Source: Eubacteriales bacterium
GTDB taxonomy: Bacteria; Bacillota_A; Clostridia; Christensenellales; Aristaeellaceae
Length of the DNA stretch: 6,079 bases
Assembly: GCA_030528845.1 (NCBI GenBank)
Contig: JAUMYC010000151.1
Location: forward strand, 1-6,079
Reading direction: 5' to 3'
The notes under the pieces were generated by a model. The model saw only the letters and a program-made list of their open reading frames with translations. It made no database searches and had not been told where the DNA came from. The position numbers were made by a program, and so were the translations under genes. Below, one piece after another: positions 1 through 5,981 of this stretch. Positions within the stretch are counted from its first letter, which is position 1; each line of letters begins with the position of its first letter.

Positions 1-2
1 AT

Positions 3-356
3 CACCACCATCATGAGCATGAACACCACCACCATCACGGGCATTCCTGCTCCTGCGGGCATGACCACGGTCACGATGCGGACGAAGTGTTCGAGAATTT
101 CGGCGTGGAGACGGCGCACAAGTTCAACGAGGAACAGCTGCGCGCCGCGCTGGAGAAGCTCTCCGACGCGGAGGAGTACGGCTTCGTGCTGCGCTCGAAG
201 GGCATCGTGCCTGCGGAGGACGGCCGCTGGATCCACTTCGACTTTGTGCCGGAGGAATATGAGATCCGCTACGGCAGCGCGGATTACACCGGCAGGCTGT
301 GCGTGATCGGCGCGCAGCTGCAGCAGGAGAAGATCAAGGCGCTCTTTGGCATCTGA
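3..356 (+). CDS. CobW/COG0523 family GTPase, C-terminal part (5' truncated)
   Basis: The reading frame is open from the window edge (first full codon at 3) to TGA at 354-356, so only the last 117 residues are present. The visible part begins with an extreme histidine-rich stretch: about 16 of the first 25 residues are His, mixed with Glu, Asp, Gly and a CSC motif. This is typical of the metal-binding linker between the GTPase domain and the C-terminal domain of COG0523 proteins. The rest fits the CobW C-terminal domain (PF07683), including VLRSKGIV, a WIHFDFVPEE strand and a closing LCVIGAQL segment before an LFGI tail. Family members are GTP-driven metal chaperones, often for zinc, in the cytoplasm; the metal is not shown by this sequence. 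The P-loop lies outside the window. The GTG at 87 is not taken as a start, because the frame upstream is clearly coding. It is followed 11 bp later by another CobW-like gene, probably in the same operon. Confidence 0.88.
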   Translation, partial: HHHHEHEHHHHHGHSCSCGHDHGHDADEVFENFGVETAHKFNEEQLRAALEKLSDAEEYGFVLRSKGIVPAEDGRWIHFDFVPEEYEIRYGSADYTGRLCVIGAQLQQEKIKALFGI

Positions 357-367
357 GGAGGGGCAAA

Positions 368-1327
368 ATGCAGAATGAACTTGTGCCGGTATATATCATC
401 ACCGGATTTCTGGAGAGCGGAAAGACGTATCTGCTGCGGGAAATGCTCAGCAGCGAATCCTTCGGCAATGCGGACGAGCGCACGCTGATCATCTCCTGCG
501 AAGAGGGGATCGAGGAGCTGGAGACGGATTTCCTCAAGGAGCACAACTGCGTGATGGTGCATCTGGAAGAGCCGGAGGACATGGACGACGGCGCGCTGGT
601 GCGGCTGCAGAACGAATATCAGCCGGAGATCGTGCTGATCGAATATAACGCGACGTGGATGCTGGAGCATCTCTTCGGGCAGGAGATCCCCGAGAAGTGG
701 ACGCTGGCGCAGCTGGTGGCTCTGATCGACTCGACGACGTATGACACGTATATGACCAATATGCGCAACTTCATGACGGACGGGCCGATGAACGCGGATC
801 TGGTGATCGTGAACCGCTGCACGGAGGCCACGCCCAAGAGCAATATCCGCAGGCAGATCAAGGGGATGAACCCGCAGTGTCAGGTGATCTTCGAAAACAC
901 CGACGGCACGAGCGACGACGGCGTGGCTGACGAAGACCTGCCCTACGACGTGAAGGCGGAGATCATCCGCATCGCGGACGACCAGTTCGGTACGTTCTAT
1001 CTGGACGCGCTGGAGCACCCGGAGCGCTACGACGGCAAGACCGTGCGCATCAAGGGGCAGGCCGTGCAGTATGAGCAGCTCGGGCCGGGGCAGTACATCT
1101 TCGGGCGCAACGCGATGACCTGCTGCGCGGACGATATCCGCGGGATCGGCTTTGTGACGAGCCACACCGACCCCATGCCCGCGCCGGGCCAGTGGATCGA
1201 GATCACGGCGAAGTGCGAGAAGGGCTACAGCCCGATCCACGATATGGTGGGCGTGCTCTTTACGCAGATGAAGTTCAAATCCGCCGCGAAGCCGGAGGAC
1301 GAGCTGGTCTATTTTGTGAACAACTGA
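368..1327 (+). CDS. Divergent CobW-like P-loop protein fused to a YcgQ/DUF1980-like C-terminal domain
   Basis: A 319-residue protein starting at ATG 368, with a strong GAGGAGGGG ribosome site at 355-363. Residues 1-175 resemble a CobW/P47K nucleotide-binding domain: strand VPVYIITG, Walker A GFLESGKT (13-20), a Walker B-like strand IVLIEYNATW (88-97), and LVIVNRCTEAT (145-155) where the NKxD motif should be. That motif reads NRCT, losing the Asp that normally specifies guanine, and the CxCC metal site of classical CobW proteins is absent. Residues about 205-300 (FGTFYLDALEHPERYDGKTVRIKG, then TCCADD at 251-256, then WIEITAKC) resemble the C-terminal domain of YcgQ/TIGR03943 proteins, which act with a YcgR-type permease. 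The family and the YcgQ likeness are recalled from motif patterns, not from a search. A role in metal (zinc) homeostasis is inferred from the adjacent His-rich CobW gene. GTP use is uncertain. Confidence 0.82.
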   Translation: MQNELVPVYIITGFLESGKTYLLREMLSSESFGNADERTLIISCEEGIEELETDFLKEHNCVMVHLEEPEDMDDGALVRLQNEYQPEIVLIEYNATWMLEHLFGQEIPEKWTLAQLVALIDSTTYDTYMTNMRNFMTDGPMNADLVIVNRCTEATPKSNIRRQIKGMNPQCQVIFENTDGTSDDGVADEDLPYDVKAEIIRIADDQFGTFYLDALEHPERYDGKTVRIKGQAVQYEQLGPGQYIFGRNAMTCCADDIRGIGFVTSHTDPMPAPGQWIEITAKCEKGYSPIHDMVGVLFTQMKFKSAAKPEDELVYFVNN

Positions 1328-1344
1328 AAAAAGAGAACAGAAAA

Positions 1345-1389
1345 GGCGAACGCGCGGAGAGCACCGTGCGTTCGCCCTGTTTGTTTTTT
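1345..1389. terminator. Two-way rho-independent terminator between convergent genes
   Basis: A 13-bp stem pairs 1345-1357 with 1364-1376 around a six-base loop (AGAGCA), with one G-U pair. On the plus strand it is followed by the T-rich run 1378-1389, ending in six Ts. On the minus strand the complement of the A-rich run 1325-1344 supplies a T-rich tail. It therefore fits as a shared terminator for the plus-strand CobW-like gene and the minus-strand permease gene, whose stop codon lies about 8 bp from the T-run. Confidence 0.9.
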
Positions 1390-1396
1390 GGAGGGG

Positions 1397-2335
1397 TCAG
1401 ATGAGGGAGAGGGACTTGAGGACGAAGATGAAGAGGAAGACCGTGAGCGCGGAGAAGACGGTGGTAAAGACGACGGCCTCGGTGGCGAGGTCGCCGTCGG
1501 CGCCCATCTGCTGAGACATGACGGCGGAATTGACGGCCGTGGGCGCGCCGAAGACGATGAGCACGCTGGCGAGCTCGACATTGCGCAGGCCCAGCAGCGC
1601 AGCCGCGGCCACGGCGAGCACCGGCCAGAAGACGAGCTTGCCCACGACGCAGAGCGTCAGCTGCTTGATGTGCGCGCCGGTCTTGGAGAAGTCGATGGAC
1701 GCGCCGAGCAGGAAGAGGGCCATGGGCGTGGCGACCTTGCTCAGGTCGTCGATGGGCTTTTGGAGGATGCCGGGGATGGGCAGGCCGGTGAGCAGGATGA
1801 CAAGGCCGGCGAGGGAGCCGATGATCAGCGGGTTGGTGACGATCTTTTTAAGGATCTGCTTCGGGTCCGCCTTGCCTCCGCGGAAGTATTCCAGCTCGAT
1901 CACGGCGAGGACATTAAAGAGGGGAACGACGACAACCACCAGAAGGGAGGTGACGCTGGTGTCCATGTTTGGGAAGATGGCCTGCACGAGCGGGATGCCG
2001 AAGTAGGCATAGTTGCTGCGGAAGATGGCCTGGATCATGGCGGAGCATTTGCGCCTGTCCGGCTCGATGCGGGGGATGAACCAGAAGAGGGCGAAGAACA
2101 TGACGAGAATGCCCACGGCGGAGAAGACGAAGACGCCGGGGTTCATCAGCGAATCGAGCGAGCTCTGATAGATATTTTTGCACAGGAGCACGGGCAGGAA
2201 GACGCGGAAGACGATGCCGTTGATCTGGCGGGCAAGGTCTTTGGAGACGACCTTGAGCTGGTTGCACACAAAGCCGACGAGCATGACCAGAAACAGAGGG
2301 AGGACGATCTCAACGCTCAGAAGAAGGTTTTCCAT
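1397..2335 (-). CDS. AEC (auxin efflux carrier) family permease
   Basis: A 312-residue, very hydrophobic protein that fits the AEC family (PF03547), whose bacterial members are proposed to move small organic anions such as malate across the inner membrane. About ten membrane segments can be seen in two halves split by a charged loop near residues 148-166. Typical family signatures are [12 protein letters not shown] (105-116), [10 protein letters not shown] (164-173), [11 protein letters not shown] (205-215) and a C-terminal [12 protein letters not shown] (263-274) followed by GADGDLA and a final hydrophobic helix. The start at ATG 2335 (minus) is chosen because the protein then opens directly with [15 protein letters not shown], the usual AEC N-terminus, and because the upstream in-frame stretch contains the promoter. 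A GGGG-containing ribosome site (AAAGGGGAAA) lies about 13 bases upstream, a little far. It is a single gene, convergent with the CobW-like gene and divergent from xpt. The substrate cannot be told from the sequence. Confidence 0.92.
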   Translation of the reverse strand: MENLLLSVEIVLPLFLVMLVGFVCNQLKVVSKDLARQINGIVFRVFLPVLLCKNIYQSSLDSLMNPGVFVFSAVGILVMFFALFWFIPRIEPDRRKCSAMIQAIFRSNYAYFGIPLVQAIFPNMDTSVTSLLVVVVVPLFNVLAVIELEYFRGGKADPKQILKKIVTNPLIIGSLAGLVILLTGLPIPGILQKPIDDLSKVATPMALFLLGASIDFSKTGAHIKQLTLCVVGKLVFWPVLAVAAAALLGLRNVELASVLIVFGAPTAVNSAVMSQQMGADGDLATEAVVFTTVFSALTVFLFIFVLKSLSLI

Positions 2336-2369
2336 AATCGGTTTGTTTCCCCTTTCTTTTGTTGGCACA

Positions 2370-2384
2370 ATGGTAAAATACCAT
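2370..2384. promoter_or_regulatory. Perfect inverted repeat over the permease -10 box (likely operator)
   Basis: ATGGTA (2370-2375), centre AAA, TACCAT (2379-2384) form a perfect 6-3-6 inverted repeat that overlaps the -10 box of the permease promoter and reaches its probable start site. It also contains a T-N11-A spacing (T2371, A2383) of the kind seen in LysR-type binding sites. Repressor binding here would block the permease promoter. No regulator gene is in the window, so the binding protein is unknown. Confidence 0.5.
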
Positions 2385-2403
2385 CGGCGGGGCGCTGTGT
2401 CAA
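2375..2403 (-). promoter_or_regulatory. Sigma-A-type promoter for the AEC permease
   Basis: Read on the minus strand, a perfect -35 box TTGACA (2403-2398) is followed by a 17-base spacer and the -10 box TATTTT (2380-2375, 4 of 6 consensus). The transcript would start near 2368 and have a leader of roughly 33 bases before the ATG at 2335. Spacing and orientation fit the permease gene well. Confidence 0.8.
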
Positions 2404-2458
2404 GGAAAGAAAAGGCGCAGAGGACAACAAAACATGCGCCGAATTTTACATCAGTTGG

Positions 2459-2487
2459 TTTACAGAGGGCAAGGGATACGCTATACT
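2459..2487 (+). promoter_or_regulatory. Sigma-A-type promoter for the xpt operon
   Basis: TTTACA (2459-2464) and TATACT (2482-2487) are separated by exactly 17 bases and each match the consensus at five of six positions. Transcription would start near 2494, giving a leader of about 43 bases before the xpt ATG at 2537. This is too short for a purine riboswitch of the kind controlling xpt in Bacillus subtilis. The site is divergent from the permease promoter, with the two -35 boxes about 55 bp apart. Confidence 0.82.
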
Positions 2488-2506
2488 GGAAGCATGCAAT
2501 TCTTTC

Positions 2507-2522
2507 CATGAGAGCATGAGAG
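2507..2522 (+). repeat. Tandem 8-bp repeat in the xpt leader
   Basis: CATGAGAG occurs twice in immediate succession (2507-2514 and 2515-2522) in the 5' leader of xpt, running directly into the first AGGAG-like ribosome site (2521-2525). A second AGGAG lies at 2527-2531, five bases before the ATG. The repeat may be simple slippage or may affect ribosome loading. Confidence 0.7.
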
Positions 2523-2536
2523 GAGCAGGAGCGCCG

Positions 2537-3109
2537 ATGCAATTACTAAAGGAACGGATCGAACGGGATGGGCAGGCACTGAGCGAGCATGTGCTGGTGG
2601 TGGACAGCTTTCTGAACCATCAGGTGGACGCGCAGCTGATGATGGAGATCGGCCGCGAGTTTGCCAAAAGGTTTGCCGGCCGCGGCATTCAGCGCGTGGC
2701 GACGATCGAATCCTCCGGCATTGCGCCTGCGGCGATGACCGCGCTGCAGATGGGCGTGCCGCTGGTGGTGATGAAGAAGGCGACCTCCGCGATCATGGAC
2801 AACGACGTGCTGCTGACCACGCGGGTGCATTCGTTCACGAAGAATATCGACTATATGCTCATGTGCAAGCGCTCTTTTCTGCCTGCGGGCGAGAAGGTGC
2901 TGTTTATCGACGATTTTCTGGCCAACGGCGAGGCCGGCTTCGGCGCGGCGCGGCTGATCGAAGAGGCGGGCAGCGAAGTGGCCGGGATCGGCATTGTGAT
3001 CGAAAAGAGCTTTCAGGAGGGCGCGCGCAAGCTCGCGGAGGCGGGCTACGACGTGCATTCGCTGGCGCGGATCGCAAAGCTTTCGAATGGAGTGATCGAA
3101 TTTGCATAA
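2537..3109 (+). CDS. xpt: Xanthine phosphoribosyltransferase
   Basis: A 190-residue cytoplasmic purine-salvage enzyme that joins xanthine to PRPP to give XMP and pyrophosphate. The match to Bacillus-type Xpt is clear throughout: an N-terminal LKERIERDG helix, [11 protein letters not shown] (21-31), [10 protein letters not shown] (56-65), the PRPP-binding motif [13 protein letters not shown] (121-133) and the [11 protein letters not shown] strand (150-160). Its length is close to the 194 residues of the Bacillus protein. ATG 2537 is chosen over the in-frame ATG at 2516 because the shorter product lines up with known Xpt N-termini and has AGGAG (2527-2531) at good spacing. It is the first gene of a tight plus-strand unit and overlaps the HAD phosphatase by 8 bp. 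No purine riboswitch was found ahead of it, so purine control, if any, must work differently from the Bacillus gene. Confidence 0.96.
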   Translation: MQLLKERIERDGQALSEHVLVVDSFLNHQVDAQLMMEIGREFAKRFAGRGIQRVATIESSGIAPAAMTALQMGVPLVVMKKATSAIMDNDVLLTTRVHSFTKNIDYMLMCKRSFLPAGEKVLFIDDFLANGEAGFGAARLIEEAGSEVAGIGIVIEKSFQEGARKLAEAGYDVHSLARIAKLSNGVIEFA

Positions 3110-3884
3110 GCTGGACGACGTCAGGCTGTTTATGCTGGACATGGACGGCACGTTCTATCTGGGGGAGAAGATCATCCCCGGTTCGCTGGAGTTTATCGAA
3201 GCGGTGGTGCGCTCCGGGAGGGATTATCTGTTTTTGACGAACAATTCCTCTCACAACGCGCAGCATTATGTGAAAAAGCTGGCGCGGATGGGGCTGGAGG
3301 TGGAGAAGAGCAAGGTGCTCACCTCCGGCGAGGCGACGGCTTCGTATCTTCGGAGGACGTATCCGGGCAAAAAGGCATTCGTGCTGGGCAATGAATTTTT
3401 GTTTGCGGACCTGCGCGACGCGGGGATCGAGATCGATCAGGAAGAGCCGGACTATGTGGTCGTCGGCTTTGATACCACGCTCGATTACGCGAAGATGACG
3501 GCGGTGTGCGATTTCGTGCGCGCCGGGCTTCCGTATGTCGCGACGCATCCGGACTGGAACTGCCCGACGGAAACGGGCTTTATCCCGGACATCGGGGCGA
3601 TCATGGCCTTTATCGAGGCTTCGACCGGCCGCAAGGCGGATATCGTGATCGGCAAGCCGGAGCGGGGCATCGTGGACGCGGCGCTGGAGCGCACCGGGCT
3701 GCAGGCGAAGGACCTGGCGATGGTGGGCGACAGGCTGTACACGGACATCGAGACGGGCAACCGGCACGGGATGACGAGCATTCTGGTGCTCTCCGGCGAG
3801 ACGACCAAGCAGATGCTGGAGGAGAGCGAGACGAAGCCGCACCTGTGCTTTGACAGGCTGGCGGACATGATCGACCTGCTGTGA
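3102..3884 (+). CDS. HAD-IIA family phosphatase (NagD-like)
   Basis: A 260-residue protein with all four HAD motifs: motif [10 protein letters not shown] (13-21, nucleophile Asp13 and acid Asp15), motif II LTNNSS (45-50), motif III Lys185 within IGKPERG, and motif [13 protein letters not shown] (209-219, metal ligands Asp210 and Asp215). The insert between motifs II and III holds the class IIA cap, with the telling [12 protein letters not shown] and IPDIGAI stretches (149-167). Family members remove phosphate from small molecules such as sugar phosphates, nucleotides or phosphoglycolate; the substrate here is unknown. The start is TTG 3102, served by GGAG at 3089-3092 inside xpt. No ATG or GTG that would keep the motif I strand is available. 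It overlaps xpt by 8 bp, and its TGA overlaps the GTG of the next gene, so its translation is probably coupled to both. A nucleotide substrate is possible from the xpt neighbour but unproven. Confidence 0.92.
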   Translation: MHKLDDVRLFMLDMDGTFYLGEKIIPGSLEFIEAVVRSGRDYLFLTNNSSHNAQHYVKKLARMGLEVEKSKVLTSGEATASYLRRTYPGKKAFVLGNEFLFADLRDAGIEIDQEEPDYVVVGFDTTLDYAKMTAVCDFVRAGLPYVATHPDWNCPTETGFIPDIGAIMAFIEASTGRKADIVIGKPERGIVDAALERTGLQAKDLAMVGDRLYTDIETGNRHGMTSILVLSGETTKQMLEESETKPHLCFDRLADMIDLL

Positions 3885-5140
3885 GCAGAGGCACGCTTGC
3901 GGGAGGAGGGAGAACGCTGGAGAGGTTCAAAAAGCCGGATCTGAAGGCCGTGTCGATCGGCGTGCTGTTTTGCGGCTTGGCATTTTTGTATGTGCTGCTG
4001 TGCTTTCAGAACGCGGCGGGCTCGCTGATGAAGCTGGCCAAGCCCGTGGGCGCGTGCACGGCGGCGTATGCGCTGTTCGTGCTGTTCCGGTTCCGCCTGT
4101 TTCCGGCGAAGATCGCCCCGGAGCTGTGGCTGTACGGGCTGTATATCCTCAGCGCGTGCATCCCCGGGTTTTTCATCGCGCAGGACAGGGCTGCGCACAT
4201 CGACATCGCGATGCGGCTGATCCAGGGGCTGGCGATGGTCGGCTCGCTGTATGCGCTGCTGGGGCTGTGCGAAAACGCAAGGCCGCTGCTGTGGATCCTC
4301 GTGCTGGGCGCGGTCGCCTATGCGCTGTATGGGATCTTCGTCGGGTTTACGTATTACAGGGTGTTCCGGCAGACGCTGGGCAATATCAACGCGAATATCT
4401 TCGCGCGGGTGCCGCTCTTTGCCGTGCCGGCCGTGCTGGGGCTGATGAACGAGCACACGGGCTGGAAGAGGACGCTGTTTCTGCCGCTGCTGGCGGCGTG
4501 CGCCTATGTGATGCTGGTGAGCGGTTCGCGCACGGCGCTGATCGCCTGCGCGGCGGGCGTCGTGGTGTATATCGCGCTCACGGCGAGAAGGCCGGATCTC
4601 AGGCGCTTCTATCTGCGCTATCTGCTGCCCTTTGCGGGGGCGGCGGCGGTATTGGGAGCGGGGCTGATCCTCTGGAAGGATCCGTATCTGCTCAAGAGCA
4701 TTTTTACAAGGTTCGTCATGCTCTTTCAGGACGGGAACGATTCGGGCTCGCTGCGCCTTTCGAGCATCGGCAAGGCGCTGGAGCTCTTTGCGGGCAGCCC
4801 CGTGCTGGGCATCGGGGCATATCAATTCGGGCTGCATAACGAGATCGGCCTGAATCACGCGCATTGCGACATCGCCGAGCTGCTCATGGCCTTTGGCGGG
4901 CTGGGCACGGCGCTGTACTGCGCGGCGGGCTGGTGCGGAGCGCGGGGGATCGTGCGCATGCTGCGCTCGGAGAGCCTGAGCGCGCAGGGCTCGCTCGCCG
5001 CCGCGATGGCGAGCTTGTTTGTGGTGTATATCGTCGTCGGGATCGCCGACATCACGATATATGAGGCGACCTGCCAGCTGATCTGGGGCGGGCTGACCGC
5101 GTGCGGGATGCTCGGCCGGCTCGGCAAAAGGGCGGGGTAA
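3881..5140 (+). CDS. O-antigen ligase-like (Wzy/WaaL superfamily) membrane protein
   Basis: A protein of up to 419 residues with about ten to twelve membrane segments spread from residue 22 to 412. It carries the marks of the O-antigen ligase/polymerase family (PF04932): VSGSRTALIACAAG (213-226), a large outer loop with SLRLSSIGKALELFAGSPVLGIGAYQFG (290-317), and the loop-end NHAHCDIAELLMAFGGLGTALY (325-346) with a conserved-looking His pair. Such enzymes join or polymerise lipid-linked glycans at the outer face of the cytoplasmic membrane; in Gram-positive cells the product would be capsule, teichuronic acid-like polymer or another surface glycan. No glycosyltransferases are in the window, so the polymer is unknown. 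GTG 3881 overlaps the HAD stop by four bases and is used here. However, the strongest ribosome site (3902-3911) lies inside it and points to CTG 3917, which would give 407 residues and leave all membrane segments intact. Confidence 0.85.
   Translation: MSRGTLAGGGRTLERFKKPDLKAVSIGVLFCGLAFLYVLLCFQNAAGSLMKLAKPVGACTAAYALFVLFRFRLFPAKIAPELWLYGLYILSACIPGFFIAQDRAAHIDIAMRLIQGLAMVGSLYALLGLCENARPLLWILVLGAVAYALYGIFVGFTYYRVFRQTLGNINANIFARVPLFAVPAVLGLMNEHTGWKRTLFLPLLAACAYVMLVSGSRTALIACAAGVVVYIALTARRPDLRRFYLRYLLPFAGAAAVLGAGLILWKDPYLLKSIFTRFVMLFQDGNDSGSLRLSSIGKALELFAGSPVLGIGAYQFGLHNEIGLNHAHCDIAELLMAFGGLGTALYCAAGWCGARGIVRMLRSESLSAQGSLAAAMASLFVVYIVVGIADITIYEATCQLIWGGLTACGMLGRLGKRAG
3902..3912 (+). promoter_or_regulatory. 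Strong ribosome site inside the annotated 5' end of the O-antigen ligase-like gene
   Basis: The run GGAGGAGGGAG is an excellent Shine-Dalgarno sequence, but it lies 21 bases downstream of the GTG at 3881. The nearest in-frame initiation-like codon after it is CTG 3917, at good spacing; the next GTG (3950) is too far away. By contrast the GTG at 3881 has no clear site of its own and would depend on coupling with the upstream HAD gene. The true start is therefore unsettled between 3881 and 3917. Confidence 0.5.
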
Positions 5141-5141
5141 A

Positions 5142-5206
5142 GGTTCCTTGCGGAAAAGCTGGTAAAACTTACCAGCCTGTTTTCAGGAACCGCCGCCGGT
5201 TTTTTT
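5142..5206 (+). terminator. Long nested hairpin with T-tract after the xpt-HAD-ligase unit
   Basis: Outer arms GGTTCCT (5142-5148) and AGGAACC (5185-5191) enclose AAAA/TTTT (5154-5157 with 5180-5183) and a perfect 8-bp inner stem GCTGGTAA (5158-5165) with TTACCAGC (5169-5176), loop AAC. Seven Ts follow at 5200-5206. The eight GC-rich bases between stem and T-run are longer than usual, so termination may be partial. With no obvious promoter before the next gene, this may work as a leaky terminator or leader structure rather than a full stop. Confidence 0.65.
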
Positions 5207-5214
5207 CGGTCTGA

Positions 5215-5224
5215 GAAGTACTTC
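5215..5224. repeat. 10-bp perfect palindrome upstream of the SH3b gene
   Basis: GAAGTACTTC is a gapless, perfect 10-bp palindrome lying between the T-tract of the upstream hairpin and the ribosome site of the SH3b protein gene. It could be a small operator or chance; no clear -35/-10 pair was found next to it. Confidence 0.35.
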
Positions 5225-5248
5225 CCAAAGAAAAAGGAGGGGTTCCAT

Positions 5249-5926
5249 ATGAAGGGGAAGAAGATCCTGGTTCTCATTGTTCTCTTTGCGCTGCTGATGC
5301 CCACGCTGGCAATGGCGGCCACGGTCAAGACGCAGTATGCTGACGGCTCTCTGGTCGTCCGCAGCGGCCCCGGCACCAATTACGAGCCGGCGAGCTGGGT
5401 GAAGAACGGACAGAGCATCACCGTGCTGGACGAAGGCAACGTCTGGTCCAAGATCAAGGTCGACTCCAACGGCAAGGTCGGCTATATCAAGAGCAAGTAC
5501 ATCCTGGCTTCCGGCACGTCCATTCCGGAATTCTCCAGGACGCCCTATGAGCTGGGCACCGTCTCCACCAAGTACGCCGATTCCAAGGTGAACCTGCGCA
5601 CCGGCCCCGGCACCGGCTACGGCATCCACACTTCCCTGGCCAACGGCACCCGCCTGTTCATCAAGGAGACCATGGGCGCGTGGTATCACGTCGCGACGAT
5701 GAACGGCTCCACCGGCTGGATCAGCGGCGCGTATGTCTCCATCGGCATGAGCGCGGAGACCACCGGCAACGTGAACCTGCGCACCGGCCCGAACACCGGC
5801 TACAGCGCGATCAGGGTCCTGCCGGAAGGCACGAAGTGCACCGCTGTGGAAGTGGACGGCAACTGGACGAAGGTCAAGGCCGGCAAGACCACCGGCTGGG
5901 TACACAGCAACTATATCCTGTATTAA
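5249..5926 (+). CDS. Secreted protein with three bacterial SH3 (SH3b) repeats
   Basis: A 225-residue exported protein. Residues 1-23 form a classic signal peptide: KGKK, a hydrophobic core LVLIVLFALLMPTL, then AMA before a likely cleavage ahead of Ala24. The mature part is three SH3b domains (about 27-86, 103-164 and 167-225), each with a VNLRTGPGTGY-type opening (LVVRSGPGTNY, VNLRTGPGTGY, VNLRTGPNTGY) and a closing GW/GY strand (VGYIKSKYI, TGWISGAYV, TGWVHSNYI). SH3b domains commonly bind peptidoglycan or other wall parts. No catalytic domain, LPXTG anchor or membrane helix follows, so it is a stand-alone binding protein of unknown role. ATG 5249 has a perfect AAAGGAGG (5233-5240) eight bases upstream. 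Thr codons favour ACC (16 of 25), whereas the upstream membrane protein prefers ACG (11 of 14); this suggests selection for high expression or a different history. Confidence 0.93.
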   Translation: MKGKKILVLIVLFALLMPTLAMAATVKTQYADGSLVVRSGPGTNYEPASWVKNGQSITVLDEGNVWSKIKVDSNGKVGYIKSKYILASGTSIPEFSRTPYELGTVSTKYADSKVNLRTGPGTGYGIHTSLANGTRLFIKETMGAWYHVATMNGSTGWISGAYVSIGMSAETTGNVNLRTGPNTGYSAIRVLPEGTKCTAVEVDGNWTKVKAGKTTGWVHSNYILY

Positions 5927-5937
5927 GCGGGAAACAG

Positions 5938-5974
5938 CATGGCGCTTCCGAAAGACGGAGCGCCATGTTATTTT
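5938..5974 (+). terminator. Rho-independent terminator of the SH3b gene
   Basis: CATGGCGCT (5938-5946) pairs with AGCGCCATG (5959-5967), continued by CCG (5948-5950) with CGG (5956-5958) past one bulged T, around an AAAGA loop. The T-rich run TTATTTT (5968-5974) follows directly. It starts 11 bases after the TAA of the SH3b gene. Confidence 0.85.
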
Positions 5975-5981
5975 GTATGAG

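Noticed and set aside
284..1240. 318-residue open frame on the minus strand
   Set aside because: It is antisense to the CobW-like gene, rich in His, Arg and Leu without motifs, and has no ribosome site or promoter of note.
1388..2536. Long plus-strand extension upstream of xpt in the same frame
   Set aside because: It is an acidic, low-complexity shadow of the AEC permease on the other strand, and the xpt promoter and ribosome sites lie inside its end. Xpt homologues begin at the residue encoded by 2537.
2336..2542. N-terminal extension of the AEC permease to a start at 2542
   Set aside because: The extension covers both divergent promoters and the palindrome, and is not typical of the family. 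The ATG at 2335 gives a normal AEC N-terminus.
3485..4864. 459-residue open frame on the minus strand
   Set aside because: It lies opposite the HAD and ligase-like genes, is rich in Arg, Gln and His with no family motif, and is the kind of shadow frame that GC-rich genes create. The plus-strand proteins carry full motif sets.
5141..5248. Riboswitch or T-box in the SH3b leader
   Set aside because: The region is only about 108 bases and its main structure is a simple nested hairpin. No T-box sequence or known aptamer core could be seen.
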